Below, one piece after another: positions 31,888 to 42,072 of a stretch of DNA of 64,000 nt. The first letter of the stretch is position 1, and each line of letters starts with the position of its first letter. A program made the translations under genes and the position numbers. The notes under the pieces were generated by a model. The model saw only the letters and a program-made list of their open reading frames with translations, made no database searches and was not told the DNA's origin. Origin of the DNA: Rubrivivax sp. (GTDB lineage Bacteria > Pseudomonadota > Gammaproteobacteria > Burkholderiales > Burkholderiaceae_C); assembly GCA_020248915.1 (NCBI GenBank), contig JADCGP010000014.1, forward strand, positions 186,001 to 250,000, given 5' to 3'.

Positions 31888-34800
31888 GCTCATCGCCCGC
31901 GCCCGTGCCGTTGCCCCCGGCCGCCTATGCGATCGACGGCCGGCCGGTGCCGCGCGAGGCCTTCTACGCGGCCGCCTGCGACCCGCGGCGCAGCATCGTC
32001 GTCGAGGCCTGTGCGGGCGCCGGCAAGACCTGGCTGCTGGTGTCGCGCATCCTGCGTGCGCTGCTCGACGGGGCCGAGCCGTCGCAGATCGTCGCCATCA
32101 CGTTCACGCGCAAGGCCGCCGGCGAGATGCGTGCCCGGCTCGAGGAGTGGCTGTCGGCCTTTGCGGTCCAGGCCGATGCCCTCGGGCGGGGCGGCGACGC
32201 CGCGCGCGCGCAGGCGCTGGTCGAGCGCGGGCTCGACGCGGCGACGGCCGCCGCGCAGGCCGGTGCGCTGGGCGCGCTGCCTCTGCGGGTGCTGCAGGCC
32301 GCCGCCGGCGTGCAGGTGCTGACCTTCCACGCCTGGTTCGCGCAGCTGCTGACGCACTCGCCGCTCGGGCTGCGTGCGGCGCTCGGGTTGCCGGCACGCC
32401 ACGAGCTGATCGAGGAGGTCGGGCCCCTGCGCGCGCCACTGCTGCGCCGCTTCCACGACCGCGTGCGCCGCGATGCCGGGCTGCGGAGCCTTTACGCCGG
32501 GCTGGTGCAGCGGCACGGGCGCGCATCGGTGCTGGCCTGGATCGAGGACGCGTGGCGGGCCGCCGGCGACCTTGCCCGTGCCGAGGCTGCGCAGACGCTG
32601 GCCGACACGGTGCCGCCGGCGGCCGCGCTGTGGCCTCAGTGCGAGGGCCTGGACGACCCGGCAGAGTTGCTTGCCGAACCGGCCGCGCGCGCGCAGCTCG
32701 CCGCGCTGGCACGCGAGCTCGGTCGGTCCCCGAAGGTCAGGCCGCAGCAGGCCGCGGCAGGGCTCGTGGCGGCGCTGGAGGCATTGGACGCCCTCGAGAG
32801 CCCCGACACCTCGGCGGCTGCCGGCCCGGGCCAGGCTACCTCAGCCGGGGCCACCCCCGAGGCGGCCCCCGGCGCAGCGGCCTGCGACCCGGGAGCGGCA
32901 TTCGGGCTGGCGTGGTCGGCCTTGTTCACCGACGAAGGAGCGCCTCGCAAGCAGCTGGGCGACAGCATGCTGCGCGACGAGGTCGTCGGGCGGCTGCAGG
33001 AGATGCAGCAGATGCGCGCGCAGCAGTGGGCCCACGTCGATCACCGCTCGCTCGTGCTGCTGTCGCGGGTGCTGCTGGACGAATACGCCGCGCTCAAGCG
33101 CGAACGCGGGCTGGTCGACATGAACGACCTCGAGCGGGTTGCGCAGCAGCTGCTCGGCGACGGCGCGCACGCCGCGTGGCTGCAGGAGCGGCTCGATCTG
33201 CGGCTGCGCCACCTGCTGATCGACGAGTTCCAGGACACCAGCCCGGCGCAGTGGCAGGTGCTGCGAGGATGGCTGGAGTCCTACGCGGGCGCCGGAGGGG
33301 GTGCCAGCGGGCAGCGGCCGCTGGCGCTGTTCTTCGTCGGCGATCCGAAGCAGAGCATCTACCGCTTCCGCGGCGCCGAGCCGCGCGTGTTCGCGGCGGC
33401 GCGGGACCTCGTCGTGGGTGCGCTGGACGGGCTCGCGCTGTCCTGCGACCACACCCGGCGCAGCGCGCAGGAGGTCGTCGATGCGGTCAACGCGGTGTTC
33501 GGGCCGCTGGCGGCGGCGGCGTCCCACTCGGACGACGGCGCGCTCGCGTTCGGGCCGTTCCGGCACCACACCACCGAGGTCGGGGCGGGCGGCGCCGTCT
33601 GGCGGCTGCCCAGGCTGCCGCGGCCGCAACGGGCGGGTGGCGGTGTCGCCGAGCGCTGGCGGGACTCGCTGACCGAACCGCGGCGCGAGCCCGAGCAGCA
33701 GGCGCGGGCGGCCGAGGCGGCGCAGGCGGCCCGCGCGGTGGCGGCGCTGGTCGACCCGCGGGGCCCCTGGCGCCTCGGGCCCGGCGAAGTGATGGTGCTC
33801 GCGCGGCGCCGCGTCGCCCTGGGCGAGATGGCCACGGCGCTGGCCGCGCTCGGCGTGCCGCACGCACTGGCCGAGCCGCTCGACCTGGCGCAGGTGCCCG
33901 AGGTGCTGGACCTGGTGGCCGTGCTCGACGTTCTCGTGTCCCCGGGGCACGACCTGGCTCTGGCGCGTGCCCTGAGGAGCCCCCTGTTCGGTGCCGACGA
34001 CGAGGCGCTGCTTGCGCTGGCTGCGGCGGCCCGCGGCTCTGCGGGCCGCGCCGACGGCCTCGCCACGGCGGCGGGTGCAGGGGCTGCCGAGGGTGCGGCC
34101 GCCGCGCATGGGGCGAGCGGCGCCAACGGTGCGGCCGGCGCAGCCGCTGCCGGCAGCGCGGAAGGCGTGCGAGGCACCGCAGGGACTCCCGCCACCGCAC
34201 AGGGCCGGCACGCCGCACCGGTGGCGCTGCCGTGGCTCGAGGTGCTGCTTGCGCAGCCGTGGCCCGATCGCCCCGCGCTGGAGCGCGCCCGCGGCCTGCT
34301 CGCGGCGTGGCGCGAGTGGGTCCTGCTCCTGCCGCCGCATGACATGCTCGACCGCATCTGCCAGGACTGCGACGCGATGGCGCGCTACGCCGCCGCCGTG
34401 CCGCCGGCGCGGCGCGACTTCGCGCTTCAGGCCCTGGGTGCACTGCTCGAGGCCGCGCTGGAGCACGAGGGCGGCCGCTTCGCATCCGCCTATCGTTTCG
34501 TCCGCGACCTGCGTGCCGGACGCGTGCGGGCGCAGCGACCGACGGCCGCGGCCGCCGTGCGGCTGCTGACGGTGCACGGCGCCAAGGGCCTCGAAGCGCG
34601 TGCGGTGCTGTTGCTCGACTGCGATGCGGCGCCCCCGGCCGACGGCGGCGCAACCCTCCTGGTGGACTGGCCGGCCGAGGCCGCAGCCCCACGGGCGGCG
34701 GCCTTTGTCCGCAGCGAGGCCCATCCGGCCCCGTCGCTGCAGCCGCTGTGCGCGCAGCGCCGTGCCGAGGCGGGGCGCGAGGAACTCAACGCCCTGTATG

Positions 34801-35660
34801 TGGCGATGACGCGGGCGCGCCAGTGGTTGATCGTCAGCGCCGTGGCGCCCGCCCGCAGCGGGGACGGGCCCAGCTGGTGGGACCGGCTGGCGCCGCATGC
34901 GCAGCCTTGGGAGCCCGCCGCGCCGCCTGGTCCGACGGCGGCGGGCGGCGGGGGCGGGGAGGGCTCAGCGAGCGCAGCAGGCCCTGCGGCAAGCCCGAAG
35001 GGCGCTGCGGCGGCCATGCCGGCGCCAGCGCGCCCGGAGCCCCAGGCTGCGGTGCCGGTGCTGCGACCATGGCGGGGCACGGCAGCCGCCGCCGCGGACC
35101 CTGCGGAGGCGGCGGCCGGCGACGCTGCGCCGTCATCACCCGCCGGTGCCCTGGGCGCGGCGCGCGATCCGGCCGCGGCACGTCTCGGCCAGGCGCTGCA
35201 TCGGGTGCTCGAGTGGGCGGGGGCCGCGCCCGAACGATGGAGCCTGGCGCAGCGCGATGCGGCTTGCGACGCGGCGGCCGCGGGCTTCGGCCTGCAGGCT
35301 GCCGCTGCGGCGCTGCTGCGCAGCGCGGTCGCGGCGATCCTCGGCAGCGCCGACTGCGCGCCGTTCTTCGACCGCGCTGCGCTGCGCTGGGCGGGCGCGG
35401 AGGTCTCGCTCGGCCAGGATGGAGAGGTCATGCGCCCCGACCGGGTCGTCCTGCTCGACACGCCTGGCGGGCCGCAGTGGTGGGTGCTCGACTACAAGCT
35501 CGAGGCCGAGCCGCAACGCGATCCCGCGTTGCGCGCGCAGCTGGGCCGCTACGCGGCGGCACTCGCCGCGGCGCAACCCGGCGCGGTCGTCCGGGCTGCC
35601 TTCGTCACCGGAGCCGGGGTCCTGGTCGAGCTCCGTCCGGAGGCCGACGGGGCCGCCTGA
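31884..35660 (+). CDS. addA: AddA-like UvrD/RecB helicase-nuclease
   Basis: 1258 residues; ATG overlaps the addB stop. Superfamily 1A motifs in order: EACAGAGKTW (Walker A, lysine 48), ITFTRKAAGEMRARL, LLIDEFQDTSP (Asp447-Glu448), FFVGDPKQSIYRFRGAEP, LSCDHTRRS, VRLLTVHGAKGLEA and LNALYVAMTRARQWL. The C-terminus is a second RecB nuclease with VLDYKLEAE (Asp1203, Lys1205). Ala/Gly-rich insertions near residues 712-780 and 1010-1095 separate the motor and nuclease parts. I see RecB-type motors in this subunit only, so this is an AddAB rather than a RecBCD arrangement. The whole enzyme would load RecA at double-strand breaks. Confidence 0.9.
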   Translation: MSSSPAPVPLPPAAYAIDGRPVPREAFYAAACDPRRSIVVEACAGAGKTWLLVSRILRALLDGAEPSQIVAITFTRKAAGEMRARLEEWLSAFAVQADALGRGGDAARAQALVERGLDAATAAAQAGALGALPLRVLQAAAGVQVLTFHAWFAQLLTHSPLGLRAALGLPARHELIEEVGPLRAPLLRRFHDRVRRDAGLRSLYAGLVQRHGRASVLAWIEDAWRAAGDLARAEAAQTLADTVPPAAALWPQCEGLDDPAELLAEPAARAQLAALARELGRSPKVRPQQAAAGLVAALEALDALESPDTSAAAGPGQATSAGATPEAAPGAAACDPGAAFGLAWSALFTDEGAPRKQLGDSMLRDEVVGRLQEMQQMRAQQWAHVDHRSLVLLSRVLLDEYAALKRERGLVDMNDLERVAQQLLGDGAHAAWLQERLDLRLRHLLIDEFQDTSPAQWQVLRGWLESYAGAGGGASGQRPLALFFVGDPKQSIYRFRGAEPRVFAAARDLVVGALDGLALSCDHTRRSAQEVVDAVNAVFGPLAAAASHSDDGALAFGPFRHHTTEVGAGGAVWRLPRLPRPQRAGGGVAERWRDSLTEPRREPEQQARAAEAAQAARAVAALVDPRGPWRLGPGEVMVLARRRVALGEMATALAALGVPHALAEPLDLAQVPEVLDLVAVLDVLVSPGHDLALARALRSPLFGADDEALLALAAAARGSAGRADGLATAAGAGAAEGAAAAHGASGANGAAGAAAAGSAEGVRGTAGTPATAQGRHAAPVALPWLEVLLAQPWPDRPALERARGLLAAWREWVLLLPPHDMLDRICQDCDAMARYAAAVPPARRDFALQALGALLEAALEHEGGRFASAYRFVRDLRAGRVRAQRPTAAAAVRLLTVHGAKGLEARAVLLLDCDAAPPADGGATLLVDWPAEAAAPRAAAFVRSEAHPAPSLQPLCAQRRAEAGREELNALYVAMTRARQWLIVSAVAPARSGDGPSWWDRLAPHAQPWEPAAPPGPTAAGGGGGEGSASAAGPAASPKGAAAAMPAPARPEPQAAVPVLRPWRGTAAAAADPAEAAAGDAAPSSPAGALGAARDPAAARLGQALHRVLEWAGAAPERWSLAQRDAACDAAAAGFGLQAAAAALLRSAVAAILGSADCAPFFDRAALRWAGAEVSLGQDGEVMRPDRVVLLDTPGGPQWWVLDYKLEAEPQRDPALRAQLGRYAAALAAAQPGAVVRAAFVTGAGVLVELRPEADGAA

Positions 35661-35736
35661 CCCGCGCGCCAGACGAGGGCCCGCCCACGCCCTCGCGTGC
35701 CCGCTCGGCAGGCGCGCGGCCAGGGCGCCGAACCGA

Positions 35737-35760
35737 CCGCTGTTCCGGCCGCTGTTCCGG
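35737..35760. repeat. Tandem 12-bp direct repeat, two copies
   Basis: CCGCTGTTCCGG occurs twice head to tail in the gap between the AddA-like gene and the pseudokinase gene. Each unit is an imperfect match to a known site type that I can name; it may be slippage. Confidence 0.5.
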
Positions 35761-35788
35761 CCTTCGCCGGGCGGCCCGCTGGGGTGCA

Positions 35789-37606
35789 ATGCAATCGATC
35801 ATGTCTTCCCCCAAGCCCCAAGGCGACGAGCGCGCCGCGGTGCGCATGTTCGGTCGCCTGCAGCTGCTGCGACTGCTGGGAAAGAGCGCCCGCACGATGT
35901 CCTGGCTGGCGCTCGAGCCCGACGGCGCAGAGCGCATCGTCGTGTTGCCGCGGGCGCAGCCCGGCGACGCCCTGGTGCTGCGGCGCTGGCACGAGCAGGC
36001 CTCCCGTGCCGCCCGCCTCGGACATCCGCAGATCGCCCCTGTCGTCGAGATCGGCGAGCAGGACGGCTGGCCCTTCATGCTGCACGAGCTGCGCGGGCGC
36101 GCGACGCTCGCGGACCGCGCGCCGCCGGGTGGGCTGTCGGCGTCGCTGGTGGGCCGGCTGATGCTGCAGGCGGCCCGGGCGCTGGCTGGTGCGCACGATG
36201 GGGGCGTCGCCCACCACGACGTCCAGCGCTGGATGCTGCTGCTCGATGACGCCGGCGAGGCGCAGCTCTGCGGCCTGGCCGCGGCGCTGCCCGCGCAGGA
36301 CGCGCGCGCCGACCGCGACCGCCTGCCGCTGGACCGTGCCGCGGCCGAGCGCGACTTGACCGCACTCGGCGTGCTGGCCCACGGGTTGCTGGTGGGACGG
36401 CTGCCGGAAGGCGAGACCGATGCCGGGCGCGTCGCCGACCGGCTGGTCCTCGCACAAGGCGCGGCCGGAGGCTTCACTCTGCGCCTGCCGCGCGACGGCG
36501 GCGGCCGGCAGATCCCGCTGGCGCTGAGGTCGATCATCGACCGCGCCACGGAGACCGACGCGCAGCGGCGCTATCGCAGCGCCCGCACACTGCTTGGGGC
36601 GCTGGAGGGCTGGCTCGGCGCGGAGTCCGGCGATTCGGTCGGTGCGCTGGCGCAGCTCGTGCCACGGCTGGGAGCGGCCGGCGCGCTGCCGGCTGCCCGA
36701 GACGCGGGGGTGCGCACGGCGCGGCTGGCGCGGATGGGCGGCGAGAGCACGACCGAGCTGGCCGAGGTCGTACTCGAGGATCTCGGGCTGAGCCTGGCGC
36801 TGCTGCGCGCGGTGAACGCGGCGAGGCAGCGTGGTGGTCGGCTCGCCGGCAGCGGGCCGCTGCTGACCGTGCGGCGTGCCATCGCGATGCACGGCATGCA
36901 GGGGCTGCTCCAGGTGGCTCAGCAACTGCCGCCCTGGCCCGGCGCGCTCGACCCGGATGCTGCCCAGGCGCTGGCGGCCGTGGTCGAGCGCGTGCAGTGG
37001 GCAGGTCGCGTGGCCGTCGCGCTGCGGCCGGCTGCCTTCAACGCCGAAGTGGTGCGCTTGGTGACGCTGCTGCAGGCGCTCGGCCCGCTGGTCGCCCACC
37101 ACCACTTCCCGGACCAGGCCTTGCAGGTGCTGCGGGTGTGCCAGCCGGGGGGCTCGGCCACGGCAGCCGAGCGGCAGGATCCGTCGTCCCGCAGCGAGGC
37201 CGCGATCTGTGCCGTCCTCGGTGTCGAGCCCGAGGTGCTGGGCCTGGCCGCCGCGCGCTGGCTTGGCGTCGACCCCGATGTGCTGCCGCTGCTGCGCCGC
37301 CTGCCGTTGTCGACGCCGGTCCGCACGCCAACCAGCGACGACGAGTGGTTGCGCCTGCTGGGCAGCGTGGCCCACGAGGCGGTGGAGGCCGTCGGTGGGC
37401 CGCCCCAGGGCCAGGCGCCGGCCCCGGCCGCGCTGCAGCGCGTGCTGTCGCGCTACGGGCGCGTGCTGCAGCTTTCGATGCGCAGCCTCCAAGGGGCGCT
37501 GCGTGGCATGCCGCTGCGCGACCTGACGACGCCCGGGCTCACCGCGCCCATGGGCCTGACCCAGCCGGCGCCCCTGGACACGCCGGCGCCCGGCGCGCGC
37601 GCCTGA
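35789..37606 (+). CDS. Pseudokinase-HDOD protein
   Basis: 605 residues (ATG 35789; ATG 35801 also possible). The first 270 residues align in layout with the Ser/Thr kinase encoded next: GRLQLLRLLGKSARTMSWLA (glycine loop mostly lost) and ARLGHPQIAPVVEIGEQDGWPF. The VALK lysine is replaced (ERIVVLPRA), the catalytic loop HRDLKPSN becomes HHDVQRWM (residues 142-149, Lys and Asn lost), and no DFG follows (LCGLAAA). It therefore should not transfer phosphate. Residues from about 285 to 500 form an HDOD domain (LAEVVLEDLGLSLALLRAVNAARQ, RRAIAMHGMQGLL). HDOD proteins act in signalling without known catalysis. Co-directional, 17 bases before the active kinase gene. Confidence 0.82.
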   Translation: MQSIMSSPKPQGDERAAVRMFGRLQLLRLLGKSARTMSWLALEPDGAERIVVLPRAQPGDALVLRRWHEQASRAARLGHPQIAPVVEIGEQDGWPFMLHELRGRATLADRAPPGGLSASLVGRLMLQAARALAGAHDGGVAHHDVQRWMLLLDDAGEAQLCGLAAALPAQDARADRDRLPLDRAAAERDLTALGVLAHGLLVGRLPEGETDAGRVADRLVLAQGAAGGFTLRLPRDGGGRQIPLALRSIIDRATETDAQRRYRSARTLLGALEGWLGAESGDSVGALAQLVPRLGAAGALPAARDAGVRTARLARMGGESTTELAEVVLEDLGLSLALLRAVNAARQRGGRLAGSGPLLTVRRAIAMHGMQGLLQVAQQLPPWPGALDPDAAQALAAVVERVQWAGRVAVALRPAAFNAEVVRLVTLLQALGPLVAHHHFPDQALQVLRVCQPGGSATAAERQDPSSRSEAAICAVLGVEPEVLGLAAARWLGVDPDVLPLLRRLPLSTPVRTPTSDDEWLRLLGSVAHEAVEAVGGPPQGQAPAPAALQRVLSRYGRVLQLSMRSLQGALRGMPLRDLTTPGLTAPMGLTQPAPLDTPAPGARA

Positions 37607-37623
37607 ACTGCCGGCCTCGATCG

Positions 37624-40044
<2,421 letters not shown>

Positions 40045-40127
40045 GGGGTCCGGCAGCGTTTCGGGCCGACACCCAGAGGCCTCGGCGGCTGGCCAGGTCC
40101 GCGCGACGACGTCACGCCGCGCATCGG

Positions 40128-40225
40128 GTGCCGAGCCTTACCCCGGCACTGGTTGCAACGCTTAGGGCTGCTTGGTTCCCCACCTGACCCGGTTGGGCGC
40201 GCTTCCATGCGGAGAGGCCCGGCAT
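40128..40225 (-). ncRNA. ffs: Signal recognition particle RNA (4.5S RNA)
   Basis: The minus strand contains GGTCAGGTGGGGAACCAAGC followed by AGCC, the conserved apical domain of bacterial SRP RNA with its asymmetric and symmetric loops and GGAA tetraloop. The ends pair: TGCCGGGCCT (5', near 40224) with AGGCTCGGCA (3', near 40129), including one G-U. TACAAT stands at -10. About 98 bases. The stem under the tetraloop is GG/CC rather than the usual CC/GG. Binds Ffh for cotranslational membrane targeting. Ends are predicted to within a few bases. Downstream of dnaG on the same strand. Confidence 0.92.
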
Positions 40226-40230
40226 CACGG

Positions 40231-40236
40231 ATTGTA
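40231..40236 (-). promoter_or_regulatory. -10 box TACAAT of ffs
   Basis: On the minus strand TACAAT lies 6-7 bases before the predicted 5' end of the SRP RNA. It falls between the dnaG stop and the RNA, so ffs has its own promoter. Confidence 0.65.
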
Positions 40237-40268
40237 GGCGACCGTCCGGGCGCCCCGGGCCACGCCGC

Positions 40269-42026
40269 TCAGGCGCGCCCGAGCAGCTGCATCGCATCGC
40301 GCGTGGCGGCGGCCCGGTGCGCCTGGGTGATGGCGGTGCGCAGCGCGTCGAGCTCCAGCTCGATCGGCAGCGCGTCGCCATCGAGCAAGGCGATCGCCTG
40401 CGCGCCCCAGGGCTCCGCGGCGACGGGCTCGCGCAACTCGGCCCAGCCGGCCGGGCCGTGCTCGGCCAGCCGCCGCTCGAGCCAGCGGAAGAGCTCGGCG
40501 TGCCACCCGGGCAGCGCGGTCAGCTGCTCGTGCTGCTCGGCCCCGAGCTCGTGCCACCAGTCGGCGCGCTGCAGCAGCATCTGCGCCACCCGGTCGGCCG
40601 CCGTGCGCGCCACCGCCCGCACCGGCGGCGCGCGCCGCGGCGGCGCGTCGCCGCGTGGCGCCACCGGGGTGCGGGTACCGCCGCCCGGGAGCCAGCGCCG
40701 CGCGAGATCCTCGCGCGGCAGCCTGGCGCGCTCGGCCAGCTCGGACAGCAGCTGCTCGCGCAGAAGACCGGCGGGCAGGGCGTCCCACAGCGGGCGCGCC
40801 TGCGCCAGCAGCCGTGCCCGCCCTTCGGCGGTCTCGAGGTCCTGGCCCTCGGCGGCCTGCTCGATCAGCTGGCGCGACAGCGGGACGGCCTGCGCGACGG
40901 CCTGCTCGAAGGCGGCGGCGCCGCGCTCGCGCACGTACGAGTCCGGGTCGTGCTCGGGCGGCAGGAACAGGAACTTCACGGCGCGCAGGTCGGTCGCGTG
41001 GGGCAGGGCGGCCTCCAGCGCGCGCGCCGCGGCGCGGCGCCCGGCGGCGTCGCCGTCGAAGCTGAACACCACCGAGTCGGTGAAGCGGAACAGCTTGAGC
41101 ACGTGGTCGGCCGTGCAAGCCGTGCCGAGAGTGGCCACCGCGTTGGCGAACCCGTTCTGCGCCAGCGCGACGACGTCCATGTAGCCCTCGACGACCAGTG
41201 CGTAGCCCTGCTCGCGCAGCGCCTGGCGAGCCTCGTACAGGCCATACAGCTCGCGCCCCTTGCTGAACAGCGGTGTCTCCGGCGAGTTCATGTACTTGGG
41301 CCGGCTGTCGTCGAGCACGCGGCCGCCGAAGCCGATGACCTCGCCGCCGACGCCGCGGATCGGGAACATCACGCGGTCGCGGAACCAGTCGTAGCGGCCG
41401 CGCCCTGCCGTGGCCTCCGCTCCCCCGGCGACCGCGGGGGCGCCGTCCTCGGCCTCGGCGTCGCGGCTGCGCACCAGGCCGGCCTCCTCGAGACGCGGGT
41501 CGTCGTAGGAGCCGAAGACACCGGCCAGCGACCGCCAGGCGGCCGGCGCGTACCCGAGCCCGAAGCGGGCCGCCACCGTGCCGGTGAGCCCGCGGCCCTT
41601 CAGGTAGGCGACCGCCCGCGGGCTGGCCTTGAGCTGCTCGCGGTAGAACGCCGCGGCCCTCTCCAGCACTTCGCCCAGCCCGAGCCGGCGCTCGCGCAGC
41701 GTGGCCCGGCGCTCGCGTTCCTCGGGGCTGACCTGCTCCTCGGGCACCTGCATGCCGACGCGCTGGGCGAGGTCGCGCACGGCGTCCACGAAGCTCAGGC
41801 CGAGGTGCTCCATCAGGAAGCGGATCGCGTCCCCGCCCGCCCCGCAGCCGAAGCAGTAGTACATGCCCTTGCCCGGGGTGACCGAGAAGCTCGGGCTCCT
41901 CTCGGCATGGAACGGGCACAGGCCCATCAGGCTCGCGCCGCTGCGCTTGAGCTCGACATGGGGGCCGATCACCTCGGCGATGTCGGTGCGCGCGAGCAGG
42001 TCCTGGATGAAGCCGGCCGGAATCAC
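40269..42026 (-). CDS. dnaG: DNA primase
   Basis: 585 residues, normal length. Zinc-ribbon: Cys37-x2-His40 (GLCPFH) and Cys58-x2-Cys61 (YYCFGCG). TOPRIM domain: VVEGYMDVVALAQNG (catalytic glutamate), FSFDGDAAGR (Asp pair). C-terminal DnaB-interaction domain from about residue 450 (ADRVAQMLLQRADWW). The start is GTG at 42026, six bases after TACACT. dnaG usually lies between rpsU and rpoD; neither is present here, upstream or downstream. Makes RNA primers at the replication fork. Confidence 0.97.
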   Translation of the reverse strand: MIPAGFIQDLLARTDIAEVIGPHVELKRSGASLMGLCPFHAERSPSFSVTPGKGMYYCFGCGAGGDAIRFLMEHLGLSFVDAVRDLAQRVGMQVPEEQVSPEERERRATLRERRLGLGEVLERAAAFYREQLKASPRAVAYLKGRGLTGTVAARFGLGYAPAAWRSLAGVFGSYDDPRLEEAGLVRSRDAEAEDGAPAVAGGAEATAGRGRYDWFRDRVMFPIRGVGGEVIGFGGRVLDDSRPKYMNSPETPLFSKGRELYGLYEARQALREQGYALVVEGYMDVVALAQNGFANAVATLGTACTADHVLKLFRFTDSVVFSFDGDAAGRRAAARALEAALPHATDLRAVKFLFLPPEHDPDSYVRERGAAAFEQAVAQAVPLSRQLIEQAAEGQDLETAEGRARLLAQARPLWDALPAGLLREQLLSELAERARLPREDLARRWLPGGGTRTPVAPRGDAPPRRAPPVRAVARTAADRVAQMLLQRADWWHELGAEQHEQLTALPGWHAELFRWLERRLAEHGPAGWAELREPVAAEPWGAQAIALLDGDALPIELELDALRTAITQAHRAAATRDAMQLLGRA

Positions 42027-42032
42027 GTCGGC

Positions 42033-42038
42033 AGTGTA
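42033..42038 (-). promoter_or_regulatory. -10 box TACACT of dnaG, leaderless arrangement
   Basis: TACACT on the minus strand ends 6 bases before the GTG start of dnaG, with no ribosome binding site. Confidence 0.4.
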
Positions 42039-42072
42039 GGCCGGCCGTCGCGGCGGCCGGGTCCCGCCCGGC

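Noticed and set aside
35737..35760. Two tandem 12-bp repeats as a CRISPR or regulatory array
   Set aside because: Only two copies, no spacers, and no known protein site matches; reported only as a repeat.
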